From positions 4,797,001-4,861,000 of the forward strand of contig CM034112.1 in the NCBI GenBank assembly GCA_019914945.1: a stretch of 64,000 bases of DNA, in the 5' to 3' direction. The DNA is from Typha latifolia (taxonomy: Eukaryota > Streptophyta > Magnoliopsida > Poales > Typhaceae). Of the stretch, positions 49,206 to 59,630 are shown in pieces (the stretch's first letter is position 1; each line of letters starts with the position of its first letter). The notes under the pieces were generated by a model. The model saw only the letters and a list, made by a program, of their open reading frames with translations, did no database searches and had not been told where the DNA came from. The translations under genes were made by a program, and so were the position numbers.

Positions 49206-50161
49206 CTAAGAGAATTTAAAGAAGTGAGATGAAGATGAATAAAGTTCAACAGAATATGAAGATATTGGAAATAGGAGAATAAGTTCAGTCTAACCATGTA
49301 CAGGAATCAAGAACATCAAACTGGCGTGATAGCTTATAACTAGACTGAATGAGCCCCTATCCAACTAGTAAATATTCATCCAAGATAATAAAAAATGACG
49401 ACAAATATTCATAGGGATATCTCAACTCTGCACTTCATGTTTCCATTGAAAAAATAATAATAGCCAAATATAGATAAATATTTTATTTTGAACCCACAAC
49501 TCATTCATATATTCCGTTGATAGATAGAACCATAAAGAACAAGAAACTTTCCCTTCTCATAGAGATTTTAAATATAAAAATTAAGGAAAAATATTAAAAT
49601 TATCTCTAAGATAGGCCAAAGTTTATTTGGATTAATCTTCATACCTACCAAACAAAAATCCATGAAAAAAGCTTGGCGTGCCTCAAAACTTATACAAGCC
49701 TCTAATCCCAACCTACTAGTTTCAAAAATCGAGCGCCTAATTTCCTGTAAATTCTGGGTAGCAAAGTGTTTTGCAGTAGTTTGTACAACAGGTGAGTGTT
49801 AGCTTATCTGTATATTACAAGTCAGAAGGGAAGATTAATCTTGGAAGAATAAAGCAGAGGAAACTAACAGGGCCAAGTGGGTTTTTTATAAAAAATTCTA
49901 GGGATTAATCAAGGATTTGATATCTAAGAAATAGTATCAGGTTCCTCTATTTATTGTCAGTGATTGTAATATAATGAGGCTTGGGGAAATCTCATATGTT
50001 AAGGGGGGCAAATTGACTCTATGTGAAATAAATTCAAAATGAAGAAAATGCATTGTCATTGAACACACCATGCGACATGTATTGTTGTAAGTGTATAACT
50101 TAAAGCATATATTATAAAAAAATCTCACAAAAATCAACCATAAGAGCTTGAAACAGAGATA
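49206..50161. other. Spacer between the TrmE pseudogene and the PPR gene
   Basis: AT-rich. It presumably includes the 3' untranslated part of the PPR gene. N-terminal TrmE exons were looked for here and not found. Confidence 0.4.
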
Positions 50162-52327
50162 CTAGTTTAAAAAAAAAAAAACTTGCTTACTTTGTTTTAT
50201 AAACAATCCATTCACACGATCTTTGTTGTGGAGTATTGTTCTGTCAGAATGACATATCAAATCAGCCATCTGAATTGCCAACCCACTCAAAGTCTCATTA
50301 ATTTGATCTCCTGAGCCTAGCACTGCATCACCAACCAGGAAACAATGAATCTTGTTATTAATCTCTATCCAACTGCACCCAGGAACTTTCTTTGATCCCA
50401 TTTTTTCAACCTCTCTTGCTTCAGCTTTGTTGTCCAATAAGCCAGCGTTTGCATAAGTACTAGACAACATGAGATGTGTTGGAATGTCTGCAGAATCAAT
50501 ATCCAGAATATACTCTGCTGCATTCTTCCCTATACTCAATTGTCCATGCACTCTACAACCAGCCAAGAGACTGCGCCAGATGACCTTACTTGGTTCCATA
50601 GGCATACTTTTTATAAATTCATAGGCCACATTAATCTTTCCAGCTCGTGCAAATAGATCTACCATACATGCAAAGTGATCAATCTGTGGAATGATTTGAT
50701 ATTTTTTCATAAGAGAAAAGTAAAATTGCCCTTGTTCAACAAGACCCATGTGGGCACAAGCAGTTAAAACTCCAATGAATGATATGTCGTTAGGAGTTAT
50801 GCTTTCCATTTGCATCATTTTAAAGATATCTAGTGCTTCATTGCCAAAGCCATGTTGAGCATATCCAACAAGCATCGCATTCCAACATATGCGATTTTTG
50901 CAAGACAATATATCAAAAACTTTACGGGCATCATTCAATCGTCCACATTTTGCATACATATCTATGAGTGCACTGCCTATAACGACATGTTTATCGGTTC
51001 TAGGTTTAATGATGCAACTGTGTGTTTGTCTTCCCCATCCTAAAGCCGGTAGATCAGCACAAAGTTTTAAAATTGTTGAATAGGTATACAGATCAGGATC
51101 TATACCTTCAAAAAACATTTGTTTTAAAAGGTCCATTGCTCCTACCAAGTTGCCTCGATCAATATGCCTGGCAATCATAGAGTTCCATGAAACACTATCT
51201 CGCTCTTCCATTTCTTGAAAAACTCTTAAAGAATCGTTGAATAATCCACATTTTGCATAGAAATCTATGAGAGCATTTCCAACATATGCTGCCATTGTGT
51301 AGCCCAATTTTGTTATAAGCGAGTGGAGCTGCTTTCCCTCTCCAATTGCATCCAATGCTGAACAAGAAATAAGAATGGAAGGAAAGATGTGCTCATTCGG
51401 CTTCAATCCAGATGAATGCAGCTTTAGGAAGAGAGTCATAGCCTGCTCACTTTGGCCTTGATGGGCGAATCCTCCAAGCAATGCAGCCCATGATGCCAAA
51501 CCAGGTGTATCGACTTGAAAGAAAGCTTTGCCAGCTGAATCTAACTCACTGTACTTTACATACATATCAACTATCCCAGCCTCAACAAACAGATCTCTCC
51601 CATGTCCGCTCTTGATTACTAGGCAATGCATTTGCTTACCTGCCAGTAAATTTTTCAAGTCAACACAAGCATTCAAGATACTAGCAATAATGAACTCATT
51701 GACTTTGACACCTTTTCCCCATGCATGCAGGAAAAGCCTCAAAGCTTCTTCATTTTCTCCACACTGACAGTATCCTGAAAGGATCGAACCCCATGATACC
51801 AAATTGAGCTGAAGAGTCCCTTCAAACACTCTCCTTGCAACATGCATCATACCGCATTTGGCGTACAAATTAACTAAAGAATTACTCACGTAGCTACTGA
51901 AAACACCTCCTTCAACTCTGTAAATTCTTGCGTGTATCTCTTTCCCATTTCTCTCTGCGCCAATGCTAGCAAGAGCCACGAGAACAGCAACATAAGTGAA
52001 GTCATTTGGTCTACAGCCCGACGAAACCATCGATCTGAAAGAAGACACAGCACGCGCCACAGGACCCAATTTTGAGTATCCATCTATCAAAATTGTCCAA
52101 GAGACAACATTCTTCTCAGGCATTCGATCGAACAGCTTGCGAGCATGTTCTATGTTATTGTATCTCACATACATGGACATCAAATGGTTGCTTACGACGA
52201 CATCTGGTAGAAAACTAGATACGATAAACTTGGCATGGACCATCCTTGCTTTGGCAATGCTTCGGACATCGCCGAGAGCACGGAGGAGGCTGGAGAGTGA
52301 CATGACATAGGTCAGTAGAAGATACAA
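50162..52327 (-). CDS. PLS-class pentatricopeptide repeat protein, E subgroup
   Basis: A single uninterrupted frame of 721 codons, as usual for plant PPR genes. From about residue 35 to 590 it is built of 31-36-residue P, L and S motifs. Recurrent S- and L-type signatures include NVVSWTILIDGYSKLG, NLVSWGSILSGYCQCG, DSVSWNSMIARHIDRG, NRICWNAMLVGYAQHG, ALIDMYAKCG. The E region begins near PSKVIWRSLLAGCRVHG and runs through VPGCSWIEINNKIHCFLVGD. There is no DYW deaminase domain. Such proteins act in mitochondria or plastids, mostly as RNA-editing specificity factors; the target here is unknown. The start could be Met1 or Met9 (MSLSSLLRALGDV); family alignment favours a start near the latter. The last residues (QVFFFLN) come from a T-run, and a donor-like AAA|GTAAGC at 50191/50190 suggests the true C-terminus may be spliced. 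Confidence 0.93.
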   Translation of the reverse strand: MYLLLTYVMSLSSLLRALGDVRSIAKARMVHAKFIVSSFLPDVVVSNHLMSMYVRYNNIEHARKLFDRMPEKNVVSWTILIDGYSKLGPVARAVSSFRSMVSSGCRPNDFTYVAVLVALASIGAERNGKEIHARIYRVEGGVFSSYVSNSLVNLYAKCGMMHVARRVFEGTLQLNLVSWGSILSGYCQCGENEEALRLFLHAWGKGVKVNEFIIASILNACVDLKNLLAGKQMHCLVIKSGHGRDLFVEAGIVDMYVKYSELDSAGKAFFQVDTPGLASWAALLGGFAHQGQSEQAMTLFLKLHSSGLKPNEHIFPSILISCSALDAIGEGKQLHSLITKLGYTMAAYVGNALIDFYAKCGLFNDSLRVFQEMEERDSVSWNSMIARHIDRGNLVGAMDLLKQMFFEGIDPDLYTYSTILKLCADLPALGWGRQTHSCIIKPRTDKHVVIGSALIDMYAKCGRLNDARKVFDILSCKNRICWNAMLVGYAQHGFGNEALDIFKMMQMESITPNDISFIGVLTACAHMGLVEQGQFYFSLMKKYQIIPQIDHFACMVDLFARAGKINVAYEFIKSMPMEPSKVIWRSLLAGCRVHGQLSIGKNAAEYILDIDSADIPTHLMLSSTYANAGLLDNKAEAREVEKMGSKKVPGCSWIEINNKIHCFLVGDAVLGSGDQINETLSGLAIQMADLICHSDRTILHNKDRVNGLFIKQSKQVFFFLN

Positions 52328-52559
52328 AGATAATAATGGGAACTATTACTAGCATAGTTATGCGGACCGGACTGAACATGTGAACCAACGAATTGAACCA
52401 GACCCTAAGCCTTTTCCATTTTGTTAGTGGATAGAAAATGATATTTCTTTTTAAAATTATTAAAGTATAATTAAGATATGATTTTGTACAAATCTATATG
52501 ATTTGACATACTTCAATCGAAATATTAGTTAAAAAAAGAAGCTAAATAATGGATGAAAT
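52328..52559. other. Upstream region of the PPR gene
   Basis: A short AT-rich 5' flank of the minus-strand PPR gene. No convincing TATA box or other element is visible. Confidence 0.35.
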
Positions 52560-53190
52560 ACAATTATATTACTCTTAGGTACATAACATCCTCTTCAAAA
52601 TCTGGATCAGTTGTAGAAAAACGGTCTGTGCAACTGATAAAAAATATTCACCAGATATTCTCCCATAGGAGGAGGGAGGACTCGACAGACGAGGGAGGTT
52701 AGAAGAACACCGACGTCGAGATAGCACATGACTAGGGCTTGAAGGAAGGGGAATGGAGATTAGGGTAGAGAAGATAGAAAGGAGATAGAAATCAATATTT
52801 ATTTATCATCATAATTTTGGTTGCCATCCACATCTTAAGAGGTTAACCAAATAAGCCAAAATGACAATTATTAACCCTAAAAATAATGGACTCTCGCCGA
52901 TCGCATTTGAACGGGGTCGACCGTGTTCGAATTCACAAAATACGTTTTCTATCGATGCGAACATATGTAGGTGTTCGCACGTAGGCGTTCAAAAGTGGCA
53001 GATCACATTTGAACGCACAATTTGCGTTCTCTGTCGATGACTCGATGTGAACGCCTGCAAGCGTTCGCAAGGGTGTTCGAATGCGCGGAAAGAGGTGCGT
53101 TCGAACACGACCTACAAAAATCTTTTTTTTTTTAAATAAACAATTAGTACAATAAGAAAAAACTCCAGCAAGGTGTATCAATTACTTTTA
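52560..53190 (-). mobile_element. LTR-type sequence with TTCGAA motifs (copy 1)
   Basis: The minus strand carries GTGTTCGAACGCACC, GCATTCGAACACCC, GAATTCGAACACGG and more diverged relatives at 53110-52905. A shared block then reads TTTTAGGGTTAAT, GGTTAACC, GGCAACCAAA, and a CT-rich leader follows. The block order matches copy 2 at 58495-59330. Ends are not defined. Confidence 0.45.
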
Positions 53191-54003
53191 TATATTTTTA
53201 TTTTTATAATTATTTAAAAATATAAAATGACTAATTGATTGAATAAAGGTCTAACAATTGGTCCAGTTTTAATAACTACCAATACTTGCCTAACATATCA
53301 CACCTAAGTTTATCCTATAGGTGAATGAATCGGGTCCTTTGTCTTTTACAACGAGGTCCATGACTAGGAAGTATTTTCAATTATCATATATGATAAGGTT
53401 ATAACTGCATAAAGGGTTTAACTAATAGCTACTACCTTGCCATCTTTTTCATTTTGTTATACTAAAGGGGTGTAAACAAGAGAAGCATGAGCGAGCCGAC
53501 TCTAGCTCAAACTCAGCTTGAAACTAGTTTTGAAACATAATTTGATGTTTAGGCTCGGCTTAGCTCAACTTGACCTAGATAGAGCCCGAGCCAAGCCTGA
53601 GCCTGAGCTTGATTAGAGGAGGAGGAGGCAAGGGCGGCAAGGGACGGGGATGGTGGCTTGCCGAAGGAGGATAAGGACACCAATGGAGGAGGTTGCTTGT
53701 CAAAGGAAGAGGAGGATGCGGTGACGACTTGCGATGGAGGAGGATGAAGAGGCAGATGGAGGACGCGGCGATGTCTTGTCGATGGAGGAAGCCGACGGAG
53801 GAGGAGGCTGCCAGAGGAGCTAGCCGACGGAGGAGGAAGTGGAAGACAATCAGGCACCACTCACCAAGACGAAGAAGAATAACCATTGTTTCTTTTTCTG
53901 AATGGTTGTTTCAAATTTGTAGAGGGTTAAGTGGTCTTTGGGAAATGGGAATTCATGATTTATGGGAGAGTAGTAATGAAATGTAATTATGAGGCTATGT
54001 TGG

Positions 54004-54300
54004 TCATATCAAAGGAATTGGTGACAACGAGCTCGAGGAGGAGTAGAGCTTGGTGACAGTGAGCTCGAGGAGGGAGAACGAGAGGAGGCGGAGATTGGTG
54101 ATGGCGAGCTCGAGAAGGGAGGACCGGAGGAGGCTGAGCTTGGTGACGATGGGCTCGAGGAGGAAGGATCGGAGGAGGCGGAGCTTGGTGACGCCGAGCT
54201 CGAGGAGGGAGAAATGGAGGAGGTGGAGCTTAGTGACGCTGACCTCGAGGAGGGAGGACCGGAGGAGGCAGAGGTTGGTGACGCCGCGACTGGAGAGGTG
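54004..54300 (+). repeat. 45-bp minisatellite, six or so copies
   Basis: The unit begins GAGCTCGAGGAGGGAG, continues with GGAGGAGGCGGAGCTTGGTG and ends ACG(C/G). Because 45 is a multiple of three, frames stay open and give 15-residue peptide repeats such as SSRREDRRRLSLVTM. These are by-products of the repeat, not evidence for a gene. Confidence 0.8.
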
Positions 54301-54864
54301 ATGGTGACGAAGACAGTGATCGGTGATGGCGAGGAGAGATTTCAGAGTTGGGGGTGGAGGGATTTGGGAGAGATGGAGAGCCAGATAGGGCAGGCTTAGG
54401 CTGGTTTAGAATTAGATCATTAGGAATTTATATAAGCGATTAAACTTGATATCGCTTGTCCAATTTCGTATCCTATAATATTAGTTATACCCATATCTTT
54501 ATTCTATTCGGATCCGAATGTTTTCTTAACAGACTATTTGTATCCTGATCGAAACCTGAACATTTTACTACACCCCTATTTTTTTTATTTGTATCTGATT
54601 CGATCCGAATTGAGTAGCGGATCGGGTCAGACTTAATCAATCTCGTTTTCACCCTAATTCCCCTAAATTCTCAAATCTTAATTCACAGAGTCACTCTCAA
54701 ATCACTTCCTCGTCGTCGTCCTCCTCCTCCACTGTCGGCAAGCTAAGCTCCTCCTCCTCATCCCCTAACCATCGACAAGCTCAACAAGCCTTCTCCTCCT
54801 CCTTTTCCACTGTCGACAAGCTCGACCTCCTCCTCTGTTGGCCTCCTTCGTCAGCCTCCTTTAG

Positions 54865-54894
54865 TCCTCCTCCTCCTCCTCCTCCTCCTCCTCC
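54865..54894 (+). repeat. (CTC)n microsatellite
   Basis: About ten CTC/TCC units within the right arm of the foldback. Confidence 0.9.
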
Positions 54895-55260
54895 AATTAT
54901 CAACAAGCCTCCTCCTTCTCATTCTCCACTTTCGGCAGGCTCGGCCTCCTTCTCATTCTCCATTGTCGACAAGCTCGGCCTCCTCCGATCCTCCTGCTCC
55001 ACTATCGGCAAGCTCGACAAGCCTCCTCCTTCTCCACCGTCGGCAAGCTTGGCCTCCTCCAATCTTCCTCCTCCTCCAACTGTTAGCAAGCCTCCTCTTC
55101 CTTCTCCACCGTTGCCATGCTTGGCCTCCTCTGGTCCTCTTTCTCCAACCGTCGGCAAGCCTCCTCCTCCGTTGTGATCCTCAATTTGATTGGCTTTTGT
55201 TCTAATTACACTGGTTAAAATTTTAAACTTCAGCTTAATAGTTTGTGGCTCGGCTTGATT

Positions 55261-56309
55261 AAGGTTTGAAGATCATCAAATATGTCAGCTGATGAAGTTG
55301 GTGCATGGTAAAAAATTGTCAAATTCCTTCAAGTATCAGATTTCTCAAAGTTTTCCCAAGCTACAGAGGATGGCTGAGGCCTGAGAGGCTTGTGAATCTG
55401 AAATTACATCAATATAGAACGAGGTTAATGGTAGAAATAAATAATTTAGCACCATAAGTTCTAACTCAATTTATGAAATGTCAATCACCATATGGAACGT
55501 TGTCAGTCTTGGGACGAACTAACTAAAAGGAAAAGAATAAAGAGTTAGAATAGTAAGGAGAATTATAGGATCTAAATCAAATATACTTGTGAATTTGTAG
55601 ATTAAGTTTTGTTTAATGAACTTTGACACCTAAATGCATGCATTTATGTTACATGCTTCCAGAATCATGAGTAGATTTGCTTATTAGATTGTAAAATTAG
55701 ATGATCAAAGAGTAAACTATTTTGTCCAAAGGGTTTAAAAAAAGAGGATAAATCTCCCATTATTCATTGGAGGATAAATTCCTGAATTGGGCAAGTCTGA
55801 GATAGTGAAATCTTTCTCTAGTATTCTGATGACATCTTTGTCCATTTCTTTGTCAGCTATTATGTTGCATGTTAGATGTTATCATGCAAAATCTATAACT
55901 CCAAAATTTTGTAGTATCCTAAACCACCTTCGTTTCCATTTGGCAAAGGAAGTTAATATCTACCATATGCCTCAAAAGAATTTCCTATAAAATTCAAAAG
56001 TATGCAACATATCCCAAGAAGATCCACCTTAACAGTCAAAGTTGATCAATAACTCCCTAACTTGTTCCTCTCATTAGATCTTAAATGAACTCAACACTTC
56101 TTGATCTCCATATATCTTACAGCTCTCTCCAAAGCCACATCACACTTGGAAAACTTTTGATAAAATTAGCTGAGAATGTAACAGGTATTATATGATCCAG
56201 TCCTTGCAAATAAAATCAAGAAAATGAAGCTTCCAGATTACTTTTGAAATTTAGTCTTGTAAGTTTGCAAATATTTCATAATTTCACGACCCTTCAGGGT
56301 GTAGAGCAA
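55261..56309. other. Spacer, no gene recognised
   Basis: AT-rich sequence; the open frames here (e.g. 55787-55990) show no known domain and no splice context that would support an exon. Confidence 0.4.
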
Positions 56310-56535
56310 AGATAGGCATAAACATCCAAACACTTCATTTAAACCAACCTGAACATAAGCATCTCTTACATGGCTTCCACATCCAAAATCCAAACACTTG
56401 ATTTAAAGTAATCTTATTGAACTAGAAGCATCCCTTACATGGCTTGAATATTTAACCACTTGATTTACACCTATCTTACGGAAATAGAAGCATTTCTTAT
56501 ATGGCTTGAACAGCCGAACACTTGATTTTAGATTG
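56310..56535 (+). repeat. Tandem repeat of about 65-70-base units
   Basis: Three to four units share CAAACACTTGATTTA, a spacer with CTTA and GAACTAGAAGCAT, and CTTACATGGCTTGAA. Divergence between units is moderate. Confidence 0.65.
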
Positions 56536-58494
56536 TCATGGTCTTGGCTTTCCTAATAATGTAGGGAAGGTGCATGTTTGATTGTTGGGTTATCTTTTAG
56601 AACCTTGAAGTACTTCTATATCCAACACCTATGATCATTGGACATTCTTGAAGAACCTCTCGTTCCTATAGTTATCATGTCTCTCTTGTCATCAAGTTAT
56701 CCATTACCACATTCACCAAGTAGTTCAACTTTGTAGACTATTGGATAATCTTCTACGAGACCTACTGTAATTGTAACATCCCATTCCAGGAAAAAAAGTG
56801 AGCGCACGTGCTCTAAAATAAGAAAAAGTGAGCGCACGTGCTGAGCACGTGCGCTGCCTTACCCTTTCCCCCTCCATCTCTTCTTTTCTTTCTTCTTCTT
56901 CTTCCTTCTCTTCTTTTCTCCCCTTACATCCACCCATTTTCCCTTTCTTCCTCCTATCGCGTCGGAGCGCCATCGGAGCCCGTCGATCCTACGATCCGAC
57001 TTGCCGGTAAGTCTCCTTTCGGCTTGTGAATTTAATTTTTGTTAATTTAGCGCATTGTATACTTCTTCCCCCCTTTTGTTATTCATTTCGTCAAGCAGTA
57101 GGCCGAGCGGCGACCTCATGTCGACACCGTGATGAACCGGGGAGCTTCCCCATGTCATCCTCCCTTGCTAGGTACCTTTCATAGGCTGCTGGTTGAGGCT
57201 ACACCCCGTAGCCTCCCGTTGCCAAGTTTCTCAAGGCTTTTCGGCCGCCGGGGGCGATGTGTCCCCTCTCTCTTAGGTCGATCGCATTCCTCTCCCTTCA
57301 TGGGAGCTTGAGCAACCGTCTAATGGGGCTCTTATGGCTCGTTGGGTTGTTTTAGTAAACTCCATGGCCGTCGGCCATGGAGGAGGCCTCCCGTTGTCGT
57401 CGGCCACCTTGGCTGGCCGACCATTGGTACTTGTTGACTTCCTCGTTATGCTGGATTCAAGCTTCCTTACTATTTCCCTCGGCTCTTTGGCAGGCTCCTC
57501 CTTACCATTGGCAGCCATCTCCTCACTTGGTGAGTCTGCTGTTGTGTGAGAGAGGAGGAGGTGAGTGTGAGCTGGCTGGGGTGCAGTCCAGCTCAGCTTG
57601 GGTTGGGCTGGGTGCAGCCCAGCCCAACTCTAGTGGTTGGGGTAGGTGTGGCTTAGCTCAGCTCTAATGATTTGGTGGGTTAGGCTGCGGTCCAGCCCAA
57701 AAAGCTTTTAGGCCTAGTTGCCTTGGGGCTTCAGGCCCAATCTTGGGGGATTTGTGCTTGGCCTTGAGCTGGGCCAAGCAGATTGGTAACACCACAATTA
57801 TTTAAATTTATGTTAGTCATCTTATGCGTTATTCTTGTCAATTGAGCCTTAAGTATTAATCACCTTTGGAAGGTAGTCTAGTTAGCCATAATAATTGTTA
57901 TATTAATAAATGAGGCAGTGACATCTGAGTATTTCTATGAATTTGCTTTTAATGGGAATTTAATTATAATTAGAATTTGATAATCATATTGGATGTGCGG
58001 GTATATATTCAATAAAGTAAATTAACCCAATAAGGTATATTTTATTTACTTTGAATTGACAGTACCTAGTGGAACAGTAAATATGATGAGAATTATATTA
58101 ATAATTATTAATGGTGTGTGAGATCGTCATAATTAATATACCCACTCTATTGGATTAATAAAGGTAAGGATTTTCGGATGGACTTACTCAAACCTATATT
58201 GAATATCAGTAGGGTTATTTAATTAATTACTGGTAGAATTGTTATGCTCATATTTCATTTCTTTTATTATCAAGGTGGACTCCTTGCTATGCAAGGATGA
58301 TCCATGGCGCGATTGAAGTTGATTAACTTGGAAACTTGTCAAGCAAGTAAATCATCTATAGTCTAAGAATAGTGTAACATTAATGTGATGTTGACCTTAT
58401 GAATTCATGATATACAAATCACATGTGTGCAAATAATTTAATTACTAGTCAACATTATCATATTTACTTATTGCTTCATGGTTATTTACGGATT

Positions 58495-59330
58495 GTTGGG
58501 GGTGCCACGCACCCCCTCGCATCGCCGCAGCCACCGCCAACCCCCCGCCACCTCTCTTTGGGGCTAAGGCTCGATAACCAGATAGATACGATCTCTCCTT
58601 TAGGGCTAAAGATCGATCTTTTCTAATTCTCAGATTTGGACTAGATCTTGCACGGAACTTTGAAATAATATCCCGAAATATTCCGCCGTCGGATTGACGT
58701 GAAATTTTGATATGTTTTAGGCTCGGAAAAGAAATTTCCAACAAATTAATCAGGCGAATCGGAGTTGGGGATCTCGAGATATCGTTCGTTTAGTGGACGA
58801 ACATCAGGATGCTCTATTTTGGATCCGTGGATAGAGGCACGAGATCCTAGGTAATGGTGGATGGTGGAGGACCGGCGTTAATGTGGTGGCACCGGTGAAA
58901 AGTGATGGTGGAAGGGTTGTGGTTGATGGAAGGATTAGGGCAAGTGTTGGATAGATTGGACGAAGGGGGAGAAGAGGGCCACCCCTAAGGGACTAGGGTG
59001 ATTAGCCGAACGAGGAAGGTTAGAAGCGGCGTTGCCGGGGATTGAGAGAACGGGAGCGAAGAAGACGAAGGAGGCAAGGCAAAACTCAATCTCAATAATC
59101 AATAATCAATTTGGTTGCCTACCACATCCTTTTATAGGCTAACCAACAACTCAAATTAACCCTAAAAACACAATTTTCGTCGACCGCGTTCGAACTCGCC
59201 CGACTGCGTTCAAACGCGACTTACAGAAAACTTATTTTAATGGAAATTAAACACTAAAACATGAAATAAAAACACTCCTAAAGTGAATCCATGCTCGAGA
59301 CGACGTCGGTGAAGTCCGAATCGTATCAAC
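58495..59330 (-). mobile_element. LTR-type sequence with TTCGAA motifs (copy 2), nested
   Basis: The minus strand has GAGTTCGAACGCGG and GCGTTTGAACGCAG (59220-59180), then TTTTTAGGGTTAA, a TATA box and GGCAACCAAATTG, in the same order as copy 1 at 52560-53190. A pyrimidine-rich leader follows. The plus-strand left end is TGTTGGGGG with a small GGGGGTGC/GCACCCCC hairpin. No target duplication was found and the right end is uncertain. Confidence 0.45.
59128..59138 (-). promoter_or_regulatory. TATA box of nested LTR copy 2
   Basis: CCTATAAAAGG on the minus strand, downstream of the TTCGAA motifs and upstream of the CT-rich leader. Confidence 0.45.
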
Positions 59331-59548
59331 CTACCGCCACTATCGTCGTGCTGCCGCAGGTGAGCCTCCTCCTTCTTCCTCTTCTTTCTTCTCTCTCTCT
59401 CTATCACTATCTCTCTCTCTCTTTCTCTTTTTCTTGCTTTGGGCTCGGGCCCGTGGGAGCCGAGCCGCCGGCGAGACGCTGGCAGCTGGCTGGCCACCAG
59501 CTGCCGGTGCCCTCCCCGCCGACCCGGGTCCGCACCTCCCTCCCCTCC

Positions 59549-59630
59549 TCCCTTCTTCTTCTTCTTCTTCTTCTTCTTCTCCTTCTTCTTCTTCTCCTTC
59601 TTCTTTCTTTCTTTCTTTCTTTCTTTTTCT
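59549..59630 (+). repeat. (CTT)n/(TTTC)n microsatellite
   Basis: A long run of CTT units grading into TTTC units. It creates Ser-, Phe- and Leu-rich frames on the plus strand and a Lys-rich frame on the minus strand (59237-59677); none is a gene. Confidence 0.9.

Larger units (their letters stand above)
53466..55260. mobile_element. Foldback element with minisatellite arms
   Basis: The left part (53466-54300) is GGAGGA-rich on the plus strand. The right part (54711-55180) carries the complementary CCTCCTCC-rich sequence, with related peptide-level repeats on opposite strands (GGPEEAE versus GPEEAKHG and LEEAKLADGG). GCTCGGCTTAGCTCAACTTG near the left end and GTGGCTCGGCTTGATTAAGG near the right end add hAT-like outer phrases. 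A smaller MITE-like segment (54400-54660, right end TCGTTTTCACCC) sits at the centre. No transposase is visible. Confidence 0.4.

Noticed and set aside
51528..52310. Plus-strand frames opposite the PPR gene
   Set aside because: Shadows of the 721-codon PPR frame.
54050..54301. 83-codon frame of RRED-type repeats as a possible gene
   Set aside because: All three frames of the 45-base minisatellite stay open, so openness carries no coding information.
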